This document shows, piece after piece, positions 25,058-32,792 of a DNA stretch of 42,472 nt. The stretch comes from Stenomitos frigidus ULC18 (lineage in GTDB: Bacteria; Cyanobacteriota; Cyanobacteriia; Leptolyngbyales; Leptolyngbyaceae), in contig NZ_PVWK01000049.1 of the NCBI RefSeq assembly GCF_003003795.1, positions 1 through 42,472 on the forward strand, read 5' to 3'. The translations under genes were made by a program, and so were the position numbers. The notes beneath the pieces are model-generated. The model had not been told where the DNA came from. It was given only the letters and a program-made list of their open reading frames with translations, and ran no database searches. Within the stretch, counting starts at the first letter, position 1, and the number at the start of each line of letters is the position of its first letter.

Positions 25058-25741
25058 GTGATTGATCTGATTCTTGTCCCTCAGGGAGCAGAGTATCAGG
25101 CAGTACGTCGGGGCATTAGAGGCGCAACGGCTCCAATAGTGGTGCCGATTCCGGTCGGACCAGCACCACTCAGTCGCTTTCTGCAAGCATTGCAACAGAG
25201 GCAGCCTATGGTGCCTGGACAAGCGCTTTTGGTTATGGGGTTATGCGGCGGGCTGACCCAACATCAGGCAATTGGGGACATCGTGTTTTACCGAGAGTGC
25301 ATCAATCGGGCCGAACCGCCTACCCTCTTGCCCTGTGATGCAGCGCTGACTGAACGACTGCAGTCAACCTTAATACAGAAAGCACGATTGGTCAGAGCGT
25401 TAACTAGCGATCGTCTCGTCTCGTCTGCCCAAGAAAAGCACCAACTTGCGCAGCAGTACAGTGCAGATGTTGTCGATATGGAAGGCTTTGCCGCGTTAGA
25501 ATCCCTGCAGCAAGCGGGCGTTACTGTCGCTATGTTGAGGGTCATTAGCGACAACGCACAGCACGCTTTACCAACCCTTACGAACGCGATTAGCGCTGAT
25601 GGGGCACTACGACCACTGCCGTTGGCTTTGGGGATGATGCGGCAACCGATCGCGGCGGCTCGCCTGGTGCGTGGGTCTCTCAAAGGCTTAAAAACGCTAC
25701 AAGCGGTCACCAAACAGTTGTGCAGTGGAAAGAGCCCTTAA
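25058..25741 (+). CDS. Nucleoside phosphorylase-like protein
   Basis: 227 residues from the GTG at 25058, which has gaag upstream; a GTG at 25034 would add eight residues. The phosphorylase-superfamily fold is shown by the start VIDLILVPQGAEYQAVRRG, the glycine-rich strand LLVMGLCGGL followed by GDIVFY, and the pocket motif VVDMEGFAALESLQQAGV (DMEG, with the purine-contacting glutamate). The family includes MTA/SAH nucleosidase and the hopanoid-linked nucleosidase HpnG; I cannot separate these here. The substrate is presumably a purine nucleoside or S-adenosyl derivative. Monocistronic. Confidence 0.8.
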   Translation: MIDLILVPQGAEYQAVRRGIRGATAPIVVPIPVGPAPLSRFLQALQQRQPMVPGQALLVMGLCGGLTQHQAIGDIVFYRECINRAEPPTLLPCDAALTERLQSTLIQKARLVRALTSDRLVSSAQEKHQLAQQYSADVVDMEGFAALESLQQAGVTVAMLRVISDNAQHALPTLTNAISADGALRPLPLALGMMRQPIAAARLVRGSLKGLKTLQAVTKQLCSGKSP

Positions 25742-25820
25742 CGCTGAGACTGATTCAGAGCAATCGGAGCGATGGGAGGCAGATTTAAAAGCGCCAACAC
25801 CGTTCGTTCACGCCTAACCT

Positions 25821-26234
25821 TTAAGAGTCCGACGTCTCAGATCCCCAGGAGGCGCTCCACGCAACTTCCCAAAGATAACCATCTGGGTCGGCAAAGTAAC
25901 CGCTGTAGCCACCCCAGAAAACATCCTGTGCCGGTTTCACAACCTGTTCGCCTAACTGTTCAACGTGTTTGAGGATGGCATCGACTTCCACCCGACTTTT
26001 TGCCTTGTACGATAGCGTGATGCCTGAGAAACCTGTTCCCAACGGCTCAACTGTTGCATCCTCTGCCAGTTTTAGGCGTGGATAGAGTGCCAGCGTTACG
26101 TCACCGAGCGAGAAAAAGGCAATATCTTCGTACTCACCGTCATCCGGCTTCCAGCCCAACCCATCGCGGTAAAACCGCAGCGATCGTGGCAAATCTTGCA
26201 CACCCAGTGTCACCATGCCCAAACGTTGCTGCAT
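25821..26234 (-). CDS. VOC (glyoxalase/bleomycin-resistance) family protein
   Basis: 137 residues. Two paired beta-alpha-beta-beta-beta units: the first starts LGMVTLGVQDLPRSLRFYRDGLGWK, the second ISGITLSYKAKSRVEVDAILKHVEQLG (SGITLSY) and ends with the typical GYFADPDGYLWEVAW. This is the compact VOC fold that binds a metal at the dimer interface in glyoxalase I; metal ligands cannot be assigned confidently because the first-position histidine is missing (VTLGVQD). Function is probably detoxification or small-molecule sequestration, unspecified. A leftward single gene. Confidence 0.88.
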   Translation of the reverse strand: MQQRLGMVTLGVQDLPRSLRFYRDGLGWKPDDGEYEDIAFFSLGDVTLALYPRLKLAEDATVEPLGTGFSGITLSYKAKSRVEVDAILKHVEQLGEQVVKPAQDVFWGGYSGYFADPDGYLWEVAWSASWGSETSDS

Positions 26235-26448
26235 CTTTCTGCCCTTGAACTACAATACGTTTGTACCATAAGTGAACCAGCATTTTTATGGGTTGAATCA
26301 CATCTTTAAGCAGTAGCGGACACGTACCGTGTAAACACCGCTAATACTGTTCCCGTTACTGGGTGTGTGGCTTTAGATTCCGCACATTGCTCATTGACTT
26401 CCTCTCATACTGACTCATAGGATGTGCCTATTGTTGCTTCCTTGTTCT

Positions 26449-26685
26449 ATGGTGTTTTATCTGATTCCTGCGGCTCTCGTCTTTTCAACAGCGCTGCAAG
26501 CCTTTTTAGAGGATGAATCGACGCCCAAAACCCATTTTGACTCGTGGATAATGCTGATCATGGCCTCCCTTCTTTGGCCCATCACCCTCCCTTCTATCAT
26601 GAGTGGTTTACGGAGTAGCGCTGCTGCAGAGCGCAAGAGTCCCTATCAGGCCTCGCAAAGTCTCATCTCATTGGGGGAGAAGTAG
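26449..26685 (+). CDS. Small membrane protein, conserved hypothetical
   Basis: 78 residues from the ATG at 26449 (MVFYLIPAALVFSTAL); an in-frame ATG at 26422 would add MCLLLLPCS. Two hydrophobic segments, about residues 2-18 and 36-53, separated by a charged loop EDESTPKTHFDSW, with a basic C-terminal tail. Similar proteins with the FLEDE...TPKTHxDSW loop are, from memory, widespread in cyanobacteria, but I know of no function. No ribosome site decides the start. Confidence 0.6.
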   Translation: MVFYLIPAALVFSTALQAFLEDESTPKTHFDSWIMLIMASLLWPITLPSIMSGLRSSAAAERKSPYQASQSLISLGEK

Positions 26686-26708
26686 ACACCCGTCTGCCAT
26701 CTTCATAT

Positions 26709-26744
26709 TTCACGGAGTGTTTCACAGCATGTTTCACGGAGAAG
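26709..26744 (+). promoter_or_regulatory. Three 12-bp direct repeats upstream of the CorC-type gene
   Basis: tttcacggagtg (26709-26720), tttcacagcatg (26721-26732) and tttcacggagaa (26733-26744) follow each other without a gap. The 12-bp period is close to one helical turn, as expected for a cooperative regulator binding one face. They lie about 150-180 bp before the start codon. Confidence 0.5.
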
Positions 26745-26851
26745 GCGCGACTGTAATCTGAGTCTGTGCGAACCCCCTTGAGAAAGGACACGGGATAGAC
26801 GCTAAACTTTGGACAGTCCCTAACTTTATTATTGGCTGGATAATTTAGCGC

Positions 26852-26868
26852 GTCTTCTTAGAGAAGAC
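26852..26868 (+). promoter_or_regulatory. Hairpin in the CorC-type gene leader
   Basis: gtcttct (26852-26858), loop tag, and the exact complement agaagac (26862-26868), then cgtttt. It sits 22 bp before the ATG at 26891. With only four T it is a weak terminator; it may be an attenuator or translational hairpin. Confidence 0.4.
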
Positions 26869-26890
26869 CGTTTTATCCCCAACCTCCGAC

Positions 26891-28207
26891 ATGAATACAG
26901 CGACCAACATTCCCCTACTCATTGGAATCAACGTTGCTCTGATTGCCATCAATGCCTTCTTTGCAGCATCAGAAATTGCCCTCGTTTCCGCCAGTGATGT
27001 TCGCCTGCAACTGCTGGCAGATCAAGGTAACCGCCGTGCTCGCCTGGTGCTGGCAACAACCCAAGACAGCACTCGCTTTTTGGCAACGATTCAACTGGTC
27101 ATCACGCTAACGGGCTTTCTTAATGGTGCCTTCGCTGCTGAAAATCTGGCGACTCCACTTGCCGAGGTGCTGCATCCGTTTATTGCCCCAGCTTTAGCCG
27201 AAAAGATTTCGCTAGTCGGTGTGACGGCTGTGATCGCTCTCGTAAGCCTGATTTTTGGCGAGCTTGTACCCAAGAAACTGGCAATTCGTCATGCTGAAGA
27301 ATTTTCTCTCTTTTGCATTCGTCCGTTACGCCTGTTGCAAAAGCTGACAGCGCCGATCGTCAAATTGATCAGCGTCTCCACCAATCTAATTTTGGAGCTA
27401 ACGGGCAATTCTGCGATCGAGGAGGAAGGCTCTGTCAGCACCGAAGAAATCAAGGCAATGATCGATGCTGGGCTAGCTGGTGGTGCCGTAGGTGAGCAAG
27501 AGCGTCGCATTATTCATGGTGCCGTTGAGTTGAGCAACATCACGGCACGAGCCATCATGGTGCCGAGAGTACAGATTCAGTACCTCAAAAGCACTACGTC
27601 CTTGCAAGAAGCGTGTCAGATTGTTTCTGAGAACGCCCACACTCGCTTGCCTGTCTGTGAAGACGATTTGGATAATATTGTTGGCATTTTGCATGTCAAA
27701 GATCTCATTCGCCCCTTGCCTCCGATGCTGGAGCAGCCTCCTGGCATTCGCGAGTTGTTGCGTCCCGTTCATTACATCCCCGAAACCAAGTCAGCCACTG
27801 ATCTGCTGGCAGAGATGAAGCAAAATCGTCTGCATCTGGTCATTGTGCGCGATGAGTTTGGTGGCACTGCTGGACTGGTGACGTTAGAAGACGTGTTGGA
27901 AGAAATTGTGGGTGAAATCCGCGATGAGTACGATGCTGAAGAAGAACGCGAATTTCGCCAGATTAGCGCGCACGAAGGCATCTTCAAAATTCGTGCCAGC
28001 ATTGCAACCGTGAACAATGAACTGGATGTGCAGTTACCTCGCGACGAAGCCGCAACCCTGGCGGGGCTCTTTTTAGAAGAGTTGCAGCGCCCCCCAGAAG
28101 CAGGCGATACGTTACAGATTGATGACGTTCAACTCACTGTGCTGGATGATAGTCAGCGTGTGAGTGTCATCCTGGTGCAAATGCCAGCCCCAGAAGAAGT
28201 GGATTAG
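26891..28207 (+). CDS. Hemolysin-like CNNM/CorC family transporter
   Basis: 438 residues. The N-terminal CNNM (DUF21) domain has four hydrophobic segments within about 1-170 (AFFAASEIALVSASDVRL, LTGFLNGAFAAENLATPL, LIFGELVPKKLAIRHAEEF), where the glycine-proline motif ELVPKK and the small-residue helix are typical of the ion-binding region. Next, a CBS pair (about 210-330: ARAIMVPRVQIQYL, ARLPVCEDDLDNIVGILHVKDLI, LVIVRDEFGGTAGLVTLEDVLEEIVG), and a C-terminal CorC_HlyC domain (about 350-430). Family members transport Mg2+ or confer Co/Mg tolerance; hemolysin is historical. The long leader with three direct repeats and a hairpin suggests ion- or stress-controlled expression (inference). Confidence 0.93.
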   Translation: MNTATNIPLLIGINVALIAINAFFAASEIALVSASDVRLQLLADQGNRRARLVLATTQDSTRFLATIQLVITLTGFLNGAFAAENLATPLAEVLHPFIAPALAEKISLVGVTAVIALVSLIFGELVPKKLAIRHAEEFSLFCIRPLRLLQKLTAPIVKLISVSTNLILELTGNSAIEEEGSVSTEEIKAMIDAGLAGGAVGEQERRIIHGAVELSNITARAIMVPRVQIQYLKSTTSLQEACQIVSENAHTRLPVCEDDLDNIVGILHVKDLIRPLPPMLEQPPGIRELLRPVHYIPETKSATDLLAEMKQNRLHLVIVRDEFGGTAGLVTLEDVLEEIVGEIRDEYDAEEEREFRQISAHEGIFKIRASIATVNNELDVQLPRDEAATLAGLFLEELQRPPEAGDTLQIDDVQLTVLDDSQRVSVILVQMPAPEEVD

Positions 28208-28274
28208 TCGGCAGTTTCCGCTCTAACATCCGGCGTCTCAGTCACCGATCGCGCAATCTAAGGAACGCAAACCA

Positions 28275-28868
28275 ATGGCAGGCTCCTTCGAGAAAAACAG
28301 CCCTGAGTGGCAGCTTCAATTGCTGCAGCAACGCATAGGCGAAGGTCTGGAACGGTTGTTTGCGCCTGTCGATAGCGCCCGGTTGCCCAACTGGTCACTG
28401 CCAGAATGGCTTCTGAGGCTGCTGTTTTGGGTGATAGCAGGTCTTTTGCTAGGCTGGCTAGGCTGGCAGATCTACCAGCTTGCGCGGCCTTACTTCAATG
28501 CCATGTCGATCGCCCAAGCGGGAGAGACCGATCGCAAAGCCTCTACCAATCCCCCTTTAACGGTAGCAGCATGGCTCCAGCGATCGCGTACCTTTGCCCA
28601 ACAAGGTAACTATCGCGAAGCCTGCCGCGCCCTTTATCTGGCAGCACTCCAGCGCTTGAATGACACAGAACCGATTCCCCACGAGCCCAGCCGGACCGAT
28701 GGCGAGTATCTTCAAATCGTGCAAACGCTGCCACGCTCTGCGCCGTATCAAGTACTCATTCGCACCCATGAACAACTTTGTTTCGACAACACCGTCATTT
28801 CAGTGGCTGAGTTCGATCGCTGTCAAAGAGCCTATCGAGACATTGAAGAGGAGAGGGGTGGGGGGTAA
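28275..28868 (+). CDS. DUF4129 domain protein
   Basis: 197 residues. After an amphipathic N-terminus, one TM helix (about 46-66, LLFWVIAGLLLGWLGWQIYQLA) leads to a soluble domain with the DUF4129 pattern: REACRALYLAALQRLNDTEPIPHEPSRTDGEYLQIV, then LIRTHEQLCFDN and AEFDRCQRAYRDIE. DUF4129 is commonly encoded beside MoxR ATPases, DUF58 and transglutaminase genes. Here it is the first gene of such a group, followed by DUF4350 and a MoxR-type ATPase on the same strand. The family is presumed to take part in complex assembly or maturation at the membrane, but the activity is unknown. Confidence 0.88.
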   Translation: MAGSFEKNSPEWQLQLLQQRIGEGLERLFAPVDSARLPNWSLPEWLLRLLFWVIAGLLLGWLGWQIYQLARPYFNAMSIAQAGETDRKASTNPPLTVAAWLQRSRTFAQQGNYREACRALYLAALQRLNDTEPIPHEPSRTDGEYLQIVQTLPRSAPYQVLIRTHEQLCFDNTVISVAEFDRCQRAYRDIEEERGGG

Positions 28869-28889
28869 GGAGTGAGGGGTGTTTTAATC

Positions 28890-28966
<77 letters not shown>

Positions 28967-28999
28967 CTTGCTTGTACGCTCAAAAGACGTTCCTCTTCT

Positions 29000-29081
29000 T
29001 CGCCTCTTGCCTCCTGTCCCATGCCTTCTGCCGCCCCTGCTTCCCCCACCCCTCTCTCCTCACCCCTCTTTCCTCTCCCCC
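29000..29081 (+). other. Polypyrimidine leader ahead of the DUF4350 start
   Basis: Almost all bases are C or T up to the ATG at 29082 (cctctttcctctccccc). No purine-rich ribosome site is possible here. A comparable C/T tract (30337-30363) precedes the MoxR gene. Confidence 0.6.
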
Positions 29082-30269
29082 ATGTCCCTCTCTAAGCGAC
29101 AAATCTGGCTACTGTCGATCGCCCTGGCAACCTTAGTTATTCTCAGTCTCTTTGCGGCTCCAGGCAATCGGCTTCAGAGTGGCTCTACTTATGGGCGAGC
29201 ACCTCATGGCTATGGAGCCTGGTACGCGTTGATGGAGTCCAGAGGGTTGACCATTCACCGTTGGCAAAAGCCCCTGCAGTCGCTATTCCAACCCAGTGAG
29301 CCAAAAACGCCTGCGATCGAAACCCTTGCCCCTGGAGCCTCAACCGCAGGGATCAGCGCTGCCGCGTTCTCTGCTACCGCCGCTGCACCTACCGATCCAA
29401 TCACTTTGCTCCAGATCAGCAATGGCGAGCCGCTCTCGGTTGCCAGTATGTCATGGGTGGAACGCGGCAACGTCTTGGTGCTACTCGGTGTCAATACTCC
29501 GGTGACGAAAGCGCCGTTTGATAGCACGATCGCCAATCCCGTTGGTGAGATCCGCATTCAGACCAGCCGTCGTGGAGTCGATCGCGACGCGAAAACCAAG
29601 CCACTGTTAAACGACTCCTTTGGCTCTATTGTTTGGCGACAAGCGGTGGGCAAGGGACAGATTATTTTTGCATCCACTCCCAATCTGGCAGCGAATGCTT
29701 ATCAGAATGCTCAAGGGAACTATGAATTTTTAGCAAGACTCGTTACCACGCCAAATTTGCCGATCTGGGTAGACGAATATTCACACGGCTATAAAGATAG
29801 TGATGTGATTCAGCAAGAAACATCTGGCAGCTTGCTAGGCTACCTGGCAAAAACGCCCGTTCTACTAGTCGTCCTGCAGACGATCGTCATACTATTAGTA
29901 CTCATTTGGGGACAAAATCGACGGTTAGGCCCCGCGATCGCCCTCCCTACGCCATCGACTGACAATAGCAAAGCCTATATTCAAGCGCTGTCAGCCGTGT
30001 TGCGTAAAGCTGAAAGCAGCCAGTTTGTTGTTACAACTGTCTGTAAAGCAGAGCAGTTGGAAGTCCAAAAAGCCCTTGGCTTAGGCACAGAGCCGCTACC
30101 GTTAGCCACACTACTTGATGCCTGGACACAGCAAACCGGACAACCCGCTGCCATACTAGAAGCGGCACTGCATCCAGCGATACACTCCCGCCGAATCGGT
30201 GAATCAGACTTGTTAAAGTGGTTGCAGGAAATAAAAACCATTCGACAACAGCTAGGGAGGAAAGGCTAA
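29082..30269 (+). CDS. DUF4350 domain protein
   Basis: 395 residues from the ATG at 29082; the in-frame extension back to 28968 would add a poly-P/L stretch that is just the pyrimidine tract. TM helix at about 6-24 (IWLLSIALATLVILSLFAA), then a periplasmic DUF4350 domain (APHGYGAWYALMESRGLTIHRWQ), a Rossmann-like segment, a second TM helix near 263-282 (TPVLLVVLQTIVILLVLIW), and a cytoplasmic tail with a helical domain (AYIQALSAVLRKAESSQF). Family function unknown; it travels with MoxR and DUF4129. The last codon and TAA stop lie in a 7-bp repeat array. Confidence 0.85.
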   Translation: MSLSKRQIWLLSIALATLVILSLFAAPGNRLQSGSTYGRAPHGYGAWYALMESRGLTIHRWQKPLQSLFQPSEPKTPAIETLAPGASTAGISAAAFSATAAAPTDPITLLQISNGEPLSVASMSWVERGNVLVLLGVNTPVTKAPFDSTIANPVGEIRIQTSRRGVDRDAKTKPLLNDSFGSIVWRQAVGKGQIIFASTPNLAANAYQNAQGNYEFLARLVTTPNLPIWVDEYSHGYKDSDVIQQETSGSLLGYLAKTPVLLVVLQTIVILLVLIWGQNRRLGPAIALPTPSTDNSKAYIQALSAVLRKAESSQFVVTTVCKAEQLEVQKALGLGTEPLPLATLLDAWTQQTGQPAAILEAALHPAIHSRRIGESDLLKWLQEIKTIRQQLGRKG

Positions 30270-30326
30270 AGGCTAAAAGCTAAAAGCTAAAAGCTAAAAG
30301 CTAAAAGCTAAAAACTAAAAACTAAA
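30264..30326. repeat. 7-bp tandem array (ggctaaa/agctaaa/aactaaa)9
   Basis: Nine head-to-tail heptamers: two ggctaaa, five agctaaa and two aactaaa. The first unit contains the stop codon (TAA, 30267-30269) of the DUF4350 gene. Confidence 0.93.
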
Positions 30327-30363
30327 AGTAGAATTGCCCTCTCACTTCTCCCCTCCCCTCCCC

Positions 30364-31314
30364 ATGCCTGAACTCAACGCCGCCTTCGATCGCCTCTCCC
30401 AAGCCCTAAGCCAGATTGTTGTGGGGCAAAATGCGCTGGTGCAGCAGTTTATGGTGGCACTGCTGGCAGGCGGACACGTCATTTTAGAAGGCGTGCCAGG
30501 AACGGGCAAAACGCTGCTAGTAAAAGTGTTAGCACAACTGGTACAGGCAGATTTTCGCCGCATTCAGCTGACGCCTGATATTTTGCCCTCTGATATTCTG
30601 GGCACCAATATTTTTGACCTGAATACTCGGAACTTTACGCTGAAGAAAGGCCCCGTTTTTACGCAGATTTTGCTGGCAGACGAAGTGAACCGCACCCCAC
30701 CCAAAACTCAGGCGGCGTTGCTAGAAGCAATGGAAGAACAGCAGGTCACACTGGATGGGCAAAGTTTGCCTCTACCCGATCTGTTTTGGGTGATTGCCAC
30801 ACAAAACTCACTGGAATTTGAAGGCACGTACCCTTTACCAGAGGCACAGCTCGATCGCTTCCTTTTCAAGCTGATTGTGGACTACCCAGAGCCAAAAGCC
30901 GAAAAGCAAATGCTGCTGAACAGTCAGACAGGGCTGCAAACAAAACGGCTGGATCTGGCAAAGCTAAAGCCCTTGCTGTCAGTAGAGCAAATTCTGACTG
31001 CACGACAGGGAGTGCGATCGGTCAAAGTAGCCGACTCTTTGCTTGATTACCTGCTTGCCCTGGTACAGCGATCGCGCCAGCATCCCGATCTCGCCTTGGG
31101 TGCATCACCGCGATCGGCGGTTGCGTGGCTTCAGGCCAGTAAGGCAACCGCCTGGCTAAGTGGACGTGATTTTGTCACACCAGATGATATTAAAGCGGTT
31201 GCCCCACCGACGCTGCGCCATCGCTTCATGCTGCGCCCCGAAGCCCAACTTGATGGACTCCAGGTAGATACTGTAATTAGTGCCTTACTCAGCCAAGTTC
31301 CCGTTCCGCGTTGA
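30364..31314 (+). CDS. MoxR family AAA+ ATPase
   Basis: 316 residues from the ATG at 30364, which follows a C/T-rich leader; an earlier TTG adds ten residues read from that leader. AAA+ landmarks: Walker A GVPGTGKT (43-50), Walker B with LLADEVNRTPPKTQAALLEAMEEQQVT, sensor 1 WVIATQNSLEFEGTYPLPEAQLDRF, and sensor 2 ASPRSAVAWLQASKA. The GTYPLPEAQLDRF signature is diagnostic of MoxR. These ATPases act as chaperones for metal insertion or complex assembly, usually with a VWA or DUF58 partner. No DUF58 or VWA gene is nearby, though DUF4129 and DUF4350 partners are upstream. Confidence 0.95.
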   Translation: MPELNAAFDRLSQALSQIVVGQNALVQQFMVALLAGGHVILEGVPGTGKTLLVKVLAQLVQADFRRIQLTPDILPSDILGTNIFDLNTRNFTLKKGPVFTQILLADEVNRTPPKTQAALLEAMEEQQVTLDGQSLPLPDLFWVIATQNSLEFEGTYPLPEAQLDRFLFKLIVDYPEPKAEKQMLLNSQTGLQTKRLDLAKLKPLLSVEQILTARQGVRSVKVADSLLDYLLALVQRSRQHPDLALGASPRSAVAWLQASKATAWLSGRDFVTPDDIKAVAPPTLRHRFMLRPEAQLDGLQVDTVISALLSQVPVPR

Positions 31315-31408
31315 GCCAATGAGCCTAGTGAATAGTTAAGACATTGCAGTGCCAAACGGCGAAAGTGATGGCAAGATGGCTTAACTCTAGACAAGTAGAC
31401 CAGGGACA

Positions 31409-32098
31409 ATGGATGACAGACTTGCGGTGATGCACGATCGGCTGAAGGGTGGATTAGGGCGTAGGACGCGGCCTCATACATCTCCTACGCAGCACTTAGT
31501 CCCCCCGAAAAAGCACTATACTCGACGGCTCTCGATCGGGCTCAGTGTTGCCCTCAGTCTGCTAGCGGGACGTGTTCAGGCATTGCCAGGGCAAACGCCC
31601 GACGAGGCAGTTGTGTGGATTCAGGCCAATCCAACGCTACGCCCCGTTCGTGGCGAAAAGCTGCTAGTGCGAAAAAGTGACACACCCGCTCAGCGCTTTA
31701 TGTTTTCCGCATCCCCACAGCAAGTTGGGAGAGCCTCGTCGGGTTCAACGGGTGGCATTATTCGCACTGAAGAAACCTCGTTTTTCGATATACAGAATGG
31801 CGTGACCCGAGATCGCCTGCAAGAAGCGTTGCGCGTCATCTACGGGCCCACCGTTTACCAGGACTTCGCTCAGGCAAAAACGCTTTACGCCTATCCCACC
31901 CAGAACACCCTCGATCGGGCGGTCAATCGCGATACTCCCTTGCTGGCAGCGCTGCAAGGCGAAGTTCGCGAAGGCGATCGCTATGCCTACTGGCTCGAAA
32001 TTGCCCGACAAAAGAACGGCTTTGCCTACTCTGGCAAAATCATCGTTTTTCTGAGGGACGACTTACCAAAGCTAGAAGCGGAATTGCGTAATCGGTGA
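31409..32098 (+). CDS. Exported hypothetical protein
   Basis: 229 residues. The N-terminal 40 residues are basic (MDDRLAVMHDRLKGGLGRRT) and lead to a signal-like helix (about 40-56, RRLSIGLSVALSLLAG) with a plausible cut at VQA-LP. An internal ATG at 31430 is possible. The mature part has PGQTPDEAVVWIQANPTLRPV, a Ser/Gly-rich loop, then GVTRDRLQEALRVIYG and WLEIARQKNGFAYSGKIIVFLRDDL. No family recognised. It could be attached to the preceding operon (95 bp after MoxR). Convergent with the next gene; the spacer holds 7-bp repeats. Confidence 0.68.
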   Translation: MDDRLAVMHDRLKGGLGRRTRPHTSPTQHLVPPKKHYTRRLSIGLSVALSLLAGRVQALPGQTPDEAVVWIQANPTLRPVRGEKLLVRKSDTPAQRFMFSASPQQVGRASSGSTGGIIRTEETSFFDIQNGVTRDRLQEALRVIYGPTVYQDFAQAKTLYAYPTQNTLDRAVNRDTPLLAALQGEVREGDRYAYWLEIARQKNGFAYSGKIIVFLRDDLPKLEAELRNR

Positions 32099-32142
32099 GG
32101 AAAAGGGGAAAGGATAAAGTATGAAGGATAAGTTTTAGGTAC

Positions 32143-32170
32143 TTTAGCCTTTAGCCTTTAGCCTTTAGCC
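32143..32170. repeat. 7-bp tandem array (tttagcc)4
   Basis: Four exact tttagcc units. Read on the minus strand they are ggctaaa, the same word as in the array at 30264. The stop codon and last residues of the leftward gene at 32151-32522 are encoded inside it. Confidence 0.93.
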
Positions 32171-32522
32171 TTTCTGACCCCTGCCACGTGCCCACAAATA
32201 TACTCTTCACGGCTGCGGCAATGCGGGCGAGGTCTTCATCCAGCAACGGTGGCCAATCAACCCCTAAGCGCTGACCGTTTTCAAACTCTTGCCGACTGTC
32301 ACTAGCCAAAAGATAGAGCGCGCAAGCTAGTTCTCGCTCAAACTCAGCGCTTTCTCGCAGCGACTCAAAGACGACCTTCAGCGCTAGCAAAACTGATGTG
32401 ACCTGACCCGGGATAGGAGGCTGTCCCTGCTTCAGGTGAGTAAGTAGCGCGTCTGGATTTTGTTCTGTCGCCATCCCTTGATTGACCAACAAACTCCGCG
32501 CCGTTTGGTAATCCACAGGCAA
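32151..32522 (-). CDS. Conserved hypothetical cyanobacterial protein
   Basis: 123 residues, helical, no membrane segment. Starts MPVDYQTARSLLVNQGM, then LLTHLKQGQPPIPGQVTSVLLALKVVFESL and EFERELACALYLLASDSRQEFENGQRLGVDWPP. The pattern recalls small cyanobacterial proteins sometimes labelled dethiobiotin-synthetase-like without evidence; I see no P-loop, so that name should not be used. The C-terminal residues LKAKG and the stop codon are encoded inside the 7-bp repeat array, so the native end of the protein may have been replaced by repeat insertion. Confidence 0.7.
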   Translation of the reverse strand: MPVDYQTARSLLVNQGMATEQNPDALLTHLKQGQPPIPGQVTSVLLALKVVFESLRESAEFERELACALYLLASDSRQEFENGQRLGVDWPPLLDEDLARIAAAVKSIFVGTWQGSERLKAKG

Positions 32523-32662
32523 AAAGTGAACGAAACGATTGCTCTATGACTGTAACCCAACAAGGGTAAACCTTGACGGCCTCAAACTCGCCTTGCCAAG
32601 CACAAGCGAATGGCAGCAGCTTAAGCTAAGGACTTGTTAAAAAATAACTGCATACTTTTGGA

Positions 32663-32723
32663 TCAGCTATCAGCTATCAGCGGTCAGCTTTTGTCTAATG
32701 GCTGACCGCTAATGGCTGACCGC
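32663..32723. repeat. 7-bp and 14-bp repeats (tcagcta / taatggctgaccgc)
   Basis: Two tcagcta and two variant heptamers (32663-32690), then two exact copies of the 14-mer taatggctgaccgc (32696-32709 and 32710-32723), each containing the gctgacc word. Confidence 0.88.
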
Positions 32724-32792
32724 TACAGTCCATGACGTTATTTCTTTACAGCCCCTAAGGACATTTCTAAAAAAATGTCTGCTGGAAATTTC

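Noticed and set aside
28968-29081. Upstream extension of the DUF4350 protein by 38 residues
   Set aside because: The extension is a P/L/S translation of the C/T-rich tract and would precede the real N-terminal signal-anchor; the ATG at 29082 is chosen.
32151-32522. Naming the small gene as dethiobiotin synthetase
   Set aside because: No P-loop or other catalytic motif; length is half that of BioD. The link with biotin (bioF 5 kb away) is coincidental.
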